Assembly (NCBI GenBank): GCA_963281255.1
Contig: OY725500.1
Location: forward strand, 124,001-188,000
Direction of reading: 5' to 3'
Origin: Aphrocallistes beatrix
Lineage: Eukaryota > Porifera > Hexactinellida > Sceptrulophora > Aphrocallistidae
DNA length: 64,000 nucleotides
The notes below the pieces were generated by a model. The model worked only from the letters and a program-made list of their open reading frames with translations, was not told the origin of the DNA and ran no database searches. Shown in pieces: positions 53,500 to 62,933 of this stretch (the first letter of the stretch is position 1; each line of letters starts with the position of its first letter). A program made the position numbers and the translations under genes.

Positions 53500-54744
53500 A
53501 TGGCCGTAGCGTTTCCCGCCCCACAGCCCGTGGACCCAGTGGAGGTCCACATCAACCACTTCTTCGACCGCGTGGTCGCGTGTGCACAGCACAGAAGAGC
53601 GACACTCCTAAATGCCGCGCACGAGAAGAGACAGGAAATGGCGGCTAGAGTGCCAGAGCACGAACGCAGCGAGCAGCAGCTTCTGTCCGCGAGAGTTGAG
53701 ATAGAGCGACACCTCAGAGAGAACTTCCTTCGAGAGACACAGGAGCGAATCCTAGCAGAGATAGAGCAGAAACTGGAAGTGTTACGTGCTCCTGTCCCCG
53801 ACACGTATCTGGTGTTTCGTGGCGAGTGTCAACAGCTGGAGCAGCTGATTGAAGGTGTGGGAGAGATCTACGAGGAAGAGGTACCAGTTGTCCCCCGCTA
53901 CCACGATATGAGACCCACAGTAGCCGTTGCAAAGCAAGGTAGAGCTCCTGGCGAACTCTGGAATCCTAATGGTGTCGCTATAGACCCAGCCACTAATCAC
54001 ATATATGTCGCTGAAGGAGGTATATTTCCTATTTTCGCGAGAGTGTCTATATTTTCAGAGTCGGGCGAGTTCCTAAACAGCTACACTCACGAGCACATGA
54101 AATTATTATGGGGTATCGCCATACATGGAAACAACCTGTATATAACGGACTGTATGGTACACGCTGTGTTCCACTTGAAGATAGAGACTGACTTCCGTCT
54201 GGTGGCTAGGCTAGGGAGCAGAGGGTCTGGTATCGGACAGTTTAATGAACCCCGCCAACTCTCCATCTCTACCAATGGAGATGTGTACATACCTGATAGA
54301 GACAACGACAGAATCCAAATCCTAGATAGCTCCCTACACCCGATTAGAGAGGTAACACATCCATCCATGCACATACCTTGTGACGTAAAACTAACGACAG
54401 AAGAAATGTACGTGCTTAGTAAAGAAGATTCTCCTTGCGTGCATGTATTCAATCATACCGGACACAAGACACGCTCTCTAATCACACGTGGTAATGGAAT
54501 GCAGGTAACTCTACCCCTCTTCTTCTGTCTCGACACCAAAAAGAATTTAATTATCAGCGATGACTTTGCTAACCAGATCAGAATATTCTCAAATGAAGGA
54601 GATCTCCTCCACACGATAGGGGAACATGGACACCAAGTAGGGATGTTTTCTGGTCCTCGTGGATTAGCTCTGACTTCAAATCTAAACTTAGTTTCTGTGT
54701 CCTTTAATGATAACTACGGACTTCAAATATTTTCTTCTCTATAA
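53500..54744 (+). CDS. NHL gene F, coiled-coil/NHL protein, 414 aa
   Basis: Single exon from the ATG at 53500, oriented opposite to D and E. The coiled coil (1-145) is close to theirs (for example HEKRQEMAARVPEHER). Propeller residues 150-414 are intact but differ at the same turns: WNPNG, EGGIFPIFARV, TDCMVHAV, IPDRDNDRI, HIPCD, SDDFANQI, FSGPRG and VSFNDN. Residues between these turns are almost unchanged across the three genes. The upstream region carries a 554-bp mariner-like insertion absent from D and E, leaving the TATA box in place. The 5' flank beyond the promoter matches E, while the far 3' flank matches D, suggesting a mosaic duplication history. Function unknown; a binding protein with a diversified face is inferred. 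Confidence 0.9.
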   Translation: MAVAFPAPQPVDPVEVHINHFFDRVVACAQHRRATLLNAAHEKRQEMAARVPEHERSEQQLLSARVEIERHLRENFLRETQERILAEIEQKLEVLRAPVPDTYLVFRGECQQLEQLIEGVGEIYEEEVPVVPRYHDMRPTVAVAKQGRAPGELWNPNGVAIDPATNHIYVAEGGIFPIFARVSIFSESGEFLNSYTHEHMKLLWGIAIHGNNLYITDCMVHAVFHLKIETDFRLVARLGSRGSGIGQFNEPRQLSISTNGDVYIPDRDNDRIQILDSSLHPIREVTHPSMHIPCDVKLTTEEMYVLSKEDSPCVHVFNHTGHKTRSLITRGNGMQVTLPLFFCLDTKKNLIISDDFANQIRIFSNEGDLLHTIGEHGHQVGMFSGPRGLALTSNLNLVSVSFNDNYGLQIFSSL

Positions 54745-54844
54745 GTGTTGTTTTGTGTCATTATTTGTTTGTTTCTATTTAGTTCCTAATTAAACTTTGA
54801 CCTCCATCTATTTATATTTAAACCTAATTACCATCCACTTCCAT

Positions 54845-54958
54845 ATGGAACTAAGGTTGCATAACTACATCCCACTTCTATCACTAGGAATGACAGAGTG
54901 TAGCACTGATAGTATCGACTTCTCTATTCCTGATCCTACAGCACTCACGAACCAATAA
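54845..54958 (+). other. 37-codon reading frame downstream of gene F, kept in D and E
   Basis: ATG GAA CTA to CAA TAA, beginning MELRLHNYIPLLSLG. The frame is open in the corresponding 3' flanks of D and E (two replacement changes in E). It may simply reflect recent duplication rather than coding function. The rest of 54959-55870 is flank and repeats. Confidence 0.25.
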
Positions 54959-55961
54959 TCTCCTACTCTGTTACCGTGTCTACAGACCTGAGGATACTCA
55001 CGAGTAGTCTCTGACGTCATCAGAAGAGGAACATGTGTCACTGTATCAGCTGATCGTGGAGGAAGTGGTCTCGAGATGTTCTACTAAGAATGTGACTCTA
55101 CTTTGATGGAGTGTTAAAGAAGTTCTATTTCTGTGTTTTCATTTTTTATATATGCTCCTTATTTTTTTTAAAATTCTGAAAAGCTGTTTTATGTATTCTC
55201 TGATTTGATTGTTTAGTGCAAAATGTCACTTATCTATTTGAAGTGTGTTAATTTTATGTGTGAATATTTATTCTAAATTTCGTACAAATCAAGGTTGAAA
55301 CCGATTGAACCGAATATCAGTATTCATGAATAATTCCCTAAACAAATACGATTGGATAATATTTGGTTACTCTAACGAGTAAGAATACCAAGGTTTCATC
55401 CAGCTTTCCAGAGTTATACGCCTAAATGTACTTCTCCATTTTTTGACGCGCCTAGACTCATTTTTATATAGCAATTTTATATATGTTTTAAGCCACACGC
55501 CTTGCCTCAAAGAATCATACGCCTAATTACGATCCATGGGAAAAGTGTCCCCCTACAAAATCTGTCAGTGGGGGGACATATTTTGTAAAGTACCATGGAT
55601 ATCTTTTGCTTCTTGCTTCCATATATCCTGTCAGTTCTTGCTTCCATATATCCTGTCAGTTCTTGCTATGGCCTTGGTAATGTGACCTAACAAGAACTGA
55701 TTTGGGGCCACTTAAGAATTAAGGTTGCCCGCCACTATTCTAAAGGGTAACAATGAAAATTTGCTCCACTTGTGTAGTTAGAGATTATTCGAATTTGCAT
55801 GTTTTTATCAGAACTTTTATTATGAAATATAATAAATACAAATACGAATATAAACACAAATATTTGATTGGAAATTAATAGAATTTAATTGAATCAAAGT
55901 CAACACAGACAATAGTGATGGAATTATTGGCTACTGCTATTCCCCTTGGATACCCTTTGCA

Positions 55962-57056
55962 CTAAATGGAATGTATTAACTGTCCTTCCAACGTATATAT
56001 TTGTATTGAGTTATCTTTTAAATCGCTAATTATAATATTACTAAACTGATCTAAACACAGAAACAATTCGCTTGTTCCACTTTTCACACTTATCATACTG
56101 TACAACAGATCAGCTGATTGTGAGAATATATGCACATTATATGGTTTATTCTTATCAACTACAAATATTTTGTTTGAGTTCATTTTCACATCGCATGGGT
56201 ATAAAAGTATTCCTTTCCCTATCTCTCTTACAAATTGTAAATCTAAATTTAGAACTGCTATTCTGTTATTATGAGTGTCAGCTACCAGCACTTCATTCCT
56301 ATCCACTGTTAGACCCTTTGGTACTCTTAGAATTCCTTTTACACTCTTACTCACAAACCTAAAATTAGAATATCTCAATACTGAGTCTGGTAGTCCCCAA
56401 TCACTTACAAACGCCCATTTATCACACAGTGCTATGTCGTGAGGATGATCTAGCTGTCCCTTACCGAATTCTGTTAAGAATTTGCCGTCGTTAGAGAATA
56501 CTTGAACTCTGCTGTTGTTAGTATCACAGACATAGATCTTCTCTCCATCTACTCTGACACCATGAGGCAAATTGAACTCTCCTTTCTTGTTTCCTTTCTT
56601 CCCGAAACTGCTAACAGGTTCCAGTTTGTCAGAGTAGAATCTTCTCACTTCCTGAACAGTTCCTATCCTCTCCAGCTGTTGCAGGAGAGATTGGAGATCT
56701 TCTGAGCTGAAGTGAGGGACAGGGACGGGAGTTGGTTGTTTTTCTAATTTCCTTAATTCTTCTTTAGTTTTCTGTACATTTTCGTCCATTAGCATTAACA
56801 AGTTCTGATTTTGACGGACACTCATATCATTAAGCTGTCCGATCATCTTTTCCAACTCTTGGACCTGTTTCTTCCTCAGATCCTCCTTGCTCAGGTAGTC
56901 CTGCTTCAGATCGTTGAGTTGCTGGAGCAGCTCATCTCTTCTGACGGTCACTGCACTGATAATGGTGTCGAAGTATGTTCGGATTTCTTGTTCCACTCTT
57001 GAAAATGTGTCCAGTGGAATGTTGGTTAGATTTATTTGTGGGAATCTTGTCGCCAT
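55962..57056 (-). pseudogene. NHL gene C, truncated copy of gene B (premature TAG), 364 codons
   Basis: The ATG at 57056 opens the same coiled-coil/NHL protein as gene B. The frame stops at TAG (complement of 55962-55964) where B has CAG, just after GQLIHSI. Past that stop the frame continues for 28 codons with recognisable family sequence (GIAVANN, ending SIKFY) to an ancestral TAA at 55875-55877. The lost segment is the last strand set that normally closes the propeller, so the product would probably misfold or be open-ended. Upstream parts are intact and show propeller changes relative to B at the usual turns. It may be a young pseudogene, a truncated functional form, or an allele. The 5' flank 57057-57265 is shared with A and B. 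Confidence 0.85.
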
Positions 57057-57265
57057 TTCGTGTTAGAATTGTGTCGTTTGTTAGATAGAACACAAGTTGA
57101 AGAGATTTTATATGAGTTGAGATCTGGTTGTATGAGTATTGGAATGAGATGTGGCATTGGAAGTGAAAGTGTGAAGTGGTTAAGAGGTTGTGAGTATGGA
57201 ATTGTTGTGTCTTGTGTTTCCTTGTTTCTGAGTAAAGTTTCAGTTTTAGAAAGGAAGATTTATTT
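57057..57265 (-). repeat. Conserved 5' flank of the NHL A/B/C subfamily, copy C
   Basis: Same sequence as 277-600 up to the GTTTCAGTTTTAGAAAGG block, then divergent. Confidence 0.6.
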
Positions 57266-57446
57266 TATTTGTTTCTATTTTTAAACTTAATAAACCAATT
57301 TACTTTCAGTATCAAATATTAATTCTAATTTGAGACTATTTCTTCAAATTTGATTGGAGGAAGTGGGATGTACATTATAGTTGAATTACCAGTCATTAAA
57401 GAGTCTGAAAAACTAGAGTTGACTGGAATGAGTTTGACTTGAAAGT

Positions 57447-57575
57447 TCCTTAACGCCTATACCAGGAATGTGTTGCGTCATTTCCTGTTTAAACCATTTT
57501 GGGCGGGGAAGCCATATACATTTGGGGTCCAGACTATAAATAGAAAAGATCCCAGGTAAATGTGGTATTAAGAAT
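57447..57575. repeat. Dispersed repeat with GGGGTCCAGACTATAAATAG core
   Basis: Close copy of 6870-7000 in intergenic space between genes C and pinin. Confidence 0.6.
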
Positions 57576-57875
57576 CATTTAAGCGGTAACTTACGTAACA
57601 CTTCCAAAGGGTACAGGGTATCAAAGTGTGATAGCTTCACTGTTGTATCACAAGAAGTTCAAAAGCTGACATAGGGAAGGAGGTGTCTAAAGAGAATTTT
57701 TCTTTGCGTAACGTTTGATTGGCTCCTTATATGGAGTTAGTATACAAATCTGATTTTATGGACATATCTATTTTACAGAGTTTCCATAATTATAGAATGG
57801 AATATTCCGTAAAATAGGTATTGAAAATTCTGGAACAGTCAAGTTCCGTAAATTATGTACTCAATTTCCCGGAAT

Positions 57876-58100
57876 GGTTCCCATACTTGCCAACTGTCCC
57901 GTTTTTGGCGGGACGTCCCGCTTTTTTCACCCTTCTATTGACCTAATTTTATCGAGTGTCCCGCTTTTGCATGAAATTTCCCCATTATGTCCCGCTTTTT
58001 TGACTCTATGTATATTACTTTTCTGTGCGTCCCGCATTGTCCCGCGAAATTCTACACTGCGTCCCGCTTTTATCATGATCAGGTTGGCATGTATGGGTTC
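57876..58100. mobile_element. M7-type palindromic element, full copy
   Basis: Ends CATACTTGCCAACTGTCCCG and GGTTGGCATGTATGGG are near-perfect inverted repeats, with GTCCCGC blocks between. No gene is seen from 57266 to 58825 apart from these repeats. Confidence 0.65.
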
Positions 58101-58825
58101 CATTCCGTAGATTAGCTATGTCCTGGTTTTATTGTAATTCTTGAGCAATATTATAATTTATCTGTTTACTTATATATATGATTCTCGTTAGCACTTTCTG
58201 TAAATACAAACATTCCTATCCTGGAATTAGTAACTATGCGATATCAAGTCTTTATATCATAATGCATAGGTGAGCTGAAAGGTGTTATTTTATTTTGTAA
58301 CTTTTTTTAATAAATTCTTCATATTCTATTTTTAACTCGATCTTATATTTCTTATTTATTTTTGTGGAGGTGATTCCTGTTCTATTTTTAGGTTATTTTG
58401 GTCTGACTTCGCCAGTAAGTGCCTAATTAATCTCAAGTGGTTGTGTGTAAATATAGTTAAACATGGCTGTGTGGTTCGCGACACTCTGCCACTTTATCAT
58501 AATTGACTTGTGTAGTAAGACACTTTGACACCTGATTCGAATTAAAGATTCTGATTTGGTCAAAATATCTTAGTCATTTCTATTTTTATATTTCGGAAAA
58601 GTATTTTATTGAAATTCAGAAATATTTCGTGAACTAAAAGTTCATAAATTCTAAATTTAGAACGGATGAAATTATTTTTTGGATCCTGAACTTTTTATGT
58701 CTCTTAACCCATAAATTCTGTATTTATACGAAACTATCCACATACTGCGTTGTAACGGACCAATCAGAATCCATTATTCCGTCAGACAGCTGTTATTCTC
58801 TGACATTGTAAACTGTTACTGTTCA

Positions 58826-61800
58826 ATGAAGGCTAGTTGGGAGATGACGTCACTCGACAAACTACAGTCATCCCTCGCTGATGCTAAAAATAGCCTGGAC
58901 GATGTCAATACTAAACTCAGGAAGATCACAGGTCGCGAGGAAACCTACAGGTCAATATATTCATATTTTCACACCTCAACGTATTGTAGCAATTCTATAT
59001 TTATTTATGTAAATACTTTTAGGCACAATACGGATTCCAAAATGGAAACCCCGTTGCCAAGGAGAATATCCAGGTATGCATTGCTTTTGCATATTTTCGC
59101 GCCTATACTTCTATTTATAGTTTTCTATTATTAGTACGGAGAGTGGTTCTGGCTGGCGTTCTTATAAGAGGAGTCGAGACGAACCATTACGAGAGTAAGA
59201 ATCTAAATTTAGAATTTTTTCTATGTTTTCAGAGGTGTTAATTTATGTTATTTTACCAAAAGAGAAAGCGAATCAAAGGAAAAACGAATGAAGCAGTATA
59301 AACCAGTCAAAGTGTCCAGAATTCCAAGACTACAGGATGTCAGTTACCATTCTAACTTTAAACAGAATTCTGTTTGATTGTTTAATCGTTTTATTGTTTA
59401 GTCTGAGATACTCAAGGTCAGTGAGAAACCTCATAAACCAAATACAGATGACGAAGTTACTATCCAAAGGTGTGAAATAGTTCATATTCGCATATTTTTT
59501 ACATTTATGCAAGTTATTATTTGTGATTTATTTATAGGAACCGACGCATGTTCGGTAGCATAATGTCAACACTGAAGCAATTTCAAATGACTGAAGTTAG
59601 GAATTCTACATCAAGCAAGGTTCTAATCTAACATTAGTATTTACACCTCACTCACAGCAATTTACTTGGTTTATACACTACCTGACCAATAGTATTGGAA
59701 CACTATTTTGCTTTGCAGCATAAGTAATAATAAAATTATGGACGCTAATCAATTATAGCCACCAGGTTTAAAGAAATCTAACATCAATTTCGAAATATAC
59801 AAACTCGAAATCAATCTAGAAGATTTCTATAGATAATCCTTTCCAAAGCGTAATTACTACCACCTGTATTACCTTGTGCCACTTGCCACCATTATATATT
59901 ATGGGAACAAGTGGATCAAGGTGGCACAAGCGATATTAATTACCATTAGACATAAAGATGATTAGAAAACTTCTAAACTGAGTAACTCGAGTGTGTAGAT
60001 TTCGAAGTTGATGTCAGATTTTCGGTATCTGTCGTAATTTTAATGAATTGGCCTCCATGGATAGACTCATTTTAGTATTATTCATGATGCAAAACAATAT
60101 GGTGTTCCAATACTTCTGGCCAGACTGTGTGTAAAATATTTCCCCCCTACCCAATATCCTGGTGAAACCAGGATATTGGGTAGGGAGGAACGAAAATGGT
60201 TGACCTGATGGGTCATTTGAGGATGAAACTATTCAAAGAATATGTTTGATTTTAAAAATATTTTCTGTAAGAGACTATATTATATTGAAATTTATTCTTA
60301 ACAGAATTATTCTCTTATAAAAAATATTTGAAAAATGTTACTGATAAAAGAACGCAATTATGAGTGCAGAACTGAGTGCATAATGTCTGACAGCTGCTTT
60401 TATACTTTAGGAGCAGCGCAGACGTGAGATAGCGCACAAGCTGGAGAGAGAAGAGCAGGAGGAGAGAGAGCTGGCAGCCAATGAGAAGAGAGAGTTAGTG
60501 AAGAGCAAGCAGGATACACAGCAACAGATTGCTTGTATTGAGGAGAAGATTGAGATTGAGAAATTGGTTAGTTTGAATTTAAAATAGACATAAATGAGTG
60601 AATAATAATAATGATGTGAAGTACAATAATAATATAATATTTTTCGAATCCATGCAACCATTGTGTGACAATGGAATGCTAGGAATTCTCAGACACCCAA
60701 ATGTTCTCCGCTCCTGAACCAAACCTCTTCTCTCCTCTTCTCCTGAGCGGGAATCTCCCAGATATGACAGTCCCGCCTCTCTTTAGTTCAGATTTAAGTT
60801 TCAGTTCCATTTCCGGTATCATTTCTTCCACACCAAACACAATGATGACGTCATAAGTTTTCAAATTCACCCGCCATAAATTCTTTTTATAGAATTGCGT
60901 CATTTTATTGACACCTAACAACACAGCTCTTAATTTAGACCACACCACTAACCACGTGTTTAATTCGTACCCAGAACTGAGTATGCCACTTTTCGCCAAT
61001 TCCAAAACCACTCTGCCATCTCCAGAACCTAGATCACATACCTTGAATGGGATGTTGTTTCCATGGTGAAGGCGAGAATGTTGTCTCTGGATTTGTAGAC
61101 ATATTTTGATGACGTTGTTTACTTGTTTGTTTGTGGCTGGTATGTATGGGATGCAGTGTTTACGAGTTGCTGGTAGGATGAAAGGTAAACACAGCGCACT
61201 GAGTGTCCCGAAAAATATTGCAAAACCACCTAGCAACCTGTAACTCGGACTGGAATGTTCTTTATTATCCATCACTTTACGTGCATCCGTTAACACATAA
61301 AGTTTAATTATTTGTAAATATCAGTAAAATGGTTTGATAATAAATTAAACCTACCTACCATCCATCTATCTATCCATCCATCCATCCATCCATCCATCCA
61401 TCCATCCATCCATCCATCCATCCATCCATCCATCCATCCATCCATCCATCCATCCATCCATCCATCCATCCATCCATCCATCCATCCATCCATCTATCCA
61501 TCCATCCATCCATCCATCCATCCATCCATCCATCCATCCATTCATCCATCCATCCATCCATCCATCCATCCATCCATCCATCCATCCATCCATCCATCCA
61601 CCCATTCCATTGGATAATCGGTATAATTATTTTATTACATTTCACACCTATTCAGAACACGGAGTGGGATGCACACTACGACACATTATCACACTTTATA
61701 AGAACCAAAGCTTCTCCTCGCATTTTCTATCTTCCTAAGCGACACACCAAAACCACTCAAAAGCTATTGGAGAATACGAAGAAACAGTTAAACGGTTAGT

Positions 61801-61993
61801 TAAACGAACAGTAGAATGGTTAGGCTGTTTGGAATTTTACTTACTTGATTGATGTCTAAATTTAGCCCACAAGACTGCTCGCAGGAAGCGATTTGATGAC
61901 GCAATCACTTCTAAATATAGTAACAATGTGTCTAAGCCATCCAAACACAAGTCTGAACCGAATCCCTCAAAACACAATCAGAAGCATAATTGA
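58826..61993 (+). CDS. PNN: Pinin, splicing/exon-junction associated protein, 9 exons, 304 aa
   Basis: Exons: 58826-58950, 59023-59073, 59135-59194, 59233-59338, 59402-59469, 59538-59619, 60411-60566, 61656-61794, 61866-61993 (915 bases, phases consistent). Pinin is a nuclear-speckle protein associated with the spliceosome and exon-junction (ASAP/PSAP) factors. Evidence: the N-terminus [15 protein letters not shown] with RKITGRE matches the pinin N-terminal region. The conserved pinin core appears as [16 protein letters not shown], then a Glu/Arg-rich helix ([16 protein letters not shown]), then [20 protein letters not shown] and [16 protein letters not shown]. The C-terminal Ser/Arg and Glu-rich extension of vertebrate pinin (about 717 residues) is missing, leaving a short basic KPSKHK tail. 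For exon 4, a second in-frame acceptor at 59261 is possible. A methyltransferase gene is nested antisense in intron 7. Confidence 0.9.
59676..60131. mobile_element. Tc1-like non-autonomous element in pinin intron 6
   Basis: Ends CACTACCTGACCAATAGTAT and ATACTTCTGGCCAGACTGTG, both followed inward by a TTGGAACAC or GTGTTCCAA block and flanked by TA. 456 bp, no transposase frame. The GGCCA...AGTATTGGAACAC pattern is typical of Tc1-like ends. Confidence 0.75.
60146..60184. repeat. Perfect 18-bp hairpin in pinin intron 6
   Basis: CCTACCCAATATCCTGGT is followed by a GAA loop and its exact complement, extended one further pair outside. No terminal features of a transposon are visible. Confidence 0.8.
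60679..61272 (-). CDS. ATPSCKMT: ATP synthase c-subunit lysine methyltransferase (FAM173 family), 197 aa, nested gene
   Basis: Single exon on the reverse strand, entirely inside pinin intron 7 (60567-61655). The first ATG is at 61272 ([13 protein letters not shown]); a GTG eight codons upstream was not used. Residues about 14-36 form one hydrophobic helix ([19 protein letters not shown]), consistent with membrane anchoring in mitochondria. A class I SAM-dependent methyltransferase fold follows, with motif [18 protein letters not shown], then [10 protein letters not shown] and [12 protein letters not shown]. Family members trimethylate a lysine of the ATP synthase c subunit (ATPSCKMT) or ADP/ATP carrier (ANTKMT); which applies here cannot be told by eye. 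Length fits the family (about 200-230). The tail ends [14 protein letters not shown]. Confidence 0.88.
   Translation of the reverse strand: MDNKEHSSPSYRLLGGFAIFFGTLSALCLPFILPATRKHCIPYIPATNKQVNNVIKICLQIQRQHSRLHHGNNIPFKVCDLGSGDGRVVLELAKSGILSSGYELNTWLVVWSKLRAVLLGVNKMTQFYKKNLWRVNLKTYDVIIVFGVEEMIPEMELKLKSELKRGGTVISGRFPLRRRGEKRFGSGAENIWVSENS
61361..61605. repeat. (ATCC)n tetranucleotide array in pinin intron 7
   Basis: About 60 ATCC units with rare T/C changes, between the nested methyltransferase start and pinin exon 8. MDGW-repeat frames across it are artefacts. Confidence 0.97.
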
Positions 61994-62002
61994 ATGGTCG
62001 TG

Positions 62003-62046
62003 AGTTGTTTGTTTGTTTGTTTGTTTGTTTGTTTGTTTGTTTGTTT
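62003..62046 (+). repeat. (GTTT)n array in pinin 3'UTR
   Basis: Eleven or so GTTT units directly after the pinin stop. Confidence 0.9.
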
Positions 62047-62117
62047 ACTTATTTTGTTTATTTTTTGTAGTCCTAATGTTTGTTTTGTTGTTGTTGTTTG
62101 TTTTATTCATATCGGAC

Positions 62118-62123
62118 AATAAA
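62118..62123 (+). terminator. Polyadenylation signal AATAAA for pinin
   Basis: AATAAA about 125 bases after the pinin stop codon. 62124-62933 shows no other gene. Confidence 0.6.
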
Positions 62124-62933
62124 ATACAATCTTTTTCATTAAAATTGACTTTTCTTGATATGTTGTTATTTAGCAGGTTTGGTTCATATATTTGTTAGTT
62201 CAGATTCTATCACAAGAATCTTCGTACGCATTTTCTCAGAATTTGTCTATAATTAAGCCAATCAATAAGAAAGTTATTAATAGTAACATTGACACAAACA
62301 ATACAGTGTTAAATTCAACGAATATGTTACTTATCTCCCGCCTAATATATAATACGTATTAGAATTCCATTGTATGTTAATGGTTGATATGGAAAGCACA
62401 GGAAAGAAGGAATGTTTTTGTAGAAAAGGTCACAGCCAATAAGAATCCTTTATTGAGAAAATAAATCTATTTTTAATTATGCTTCAGATCTGTCTCGGGG
62501 TAATAAACTCAACTTTAAACTTGTTTACCTCTCAAGTTATTTGAATATATTAATTAGTTCCTATCAACAAGATTTGAGGACTTATAACCTTAGTGTGTAA
62601 ACAACAACATTGCACAATACAATTAATTATTTATTATGTCTGAAAGTACAAAGTTAATTGGAAACATTTCCATTTCCATTCATAATTCCAGTTTACATTT
62701 GTTATTGAATTCTGTTGTTTACTGTTAGAGAGCGTCTGCCATCATATCTTGCATCAGAACTGTGTCTACTAAGCTAATTCCAAGATTGTCTCCATAGCAA
62801 CCACTTCAATGTGGTTGTGTACTGACATATACACCACTCAATTCCTATAAATAGAAACAAAACATACTCTATAACATTCCTAGCTAACTCTTTTTTCTCT
62901 CTTTACTTTAGATAAATATTTTTATTGAACAAG

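Noticed and set aside
61308..61645. Frames of MDGW repeats on the minus strand
   Set aside because: Translation of the ATCC tetranucleotide array; same peptide in all three frames.
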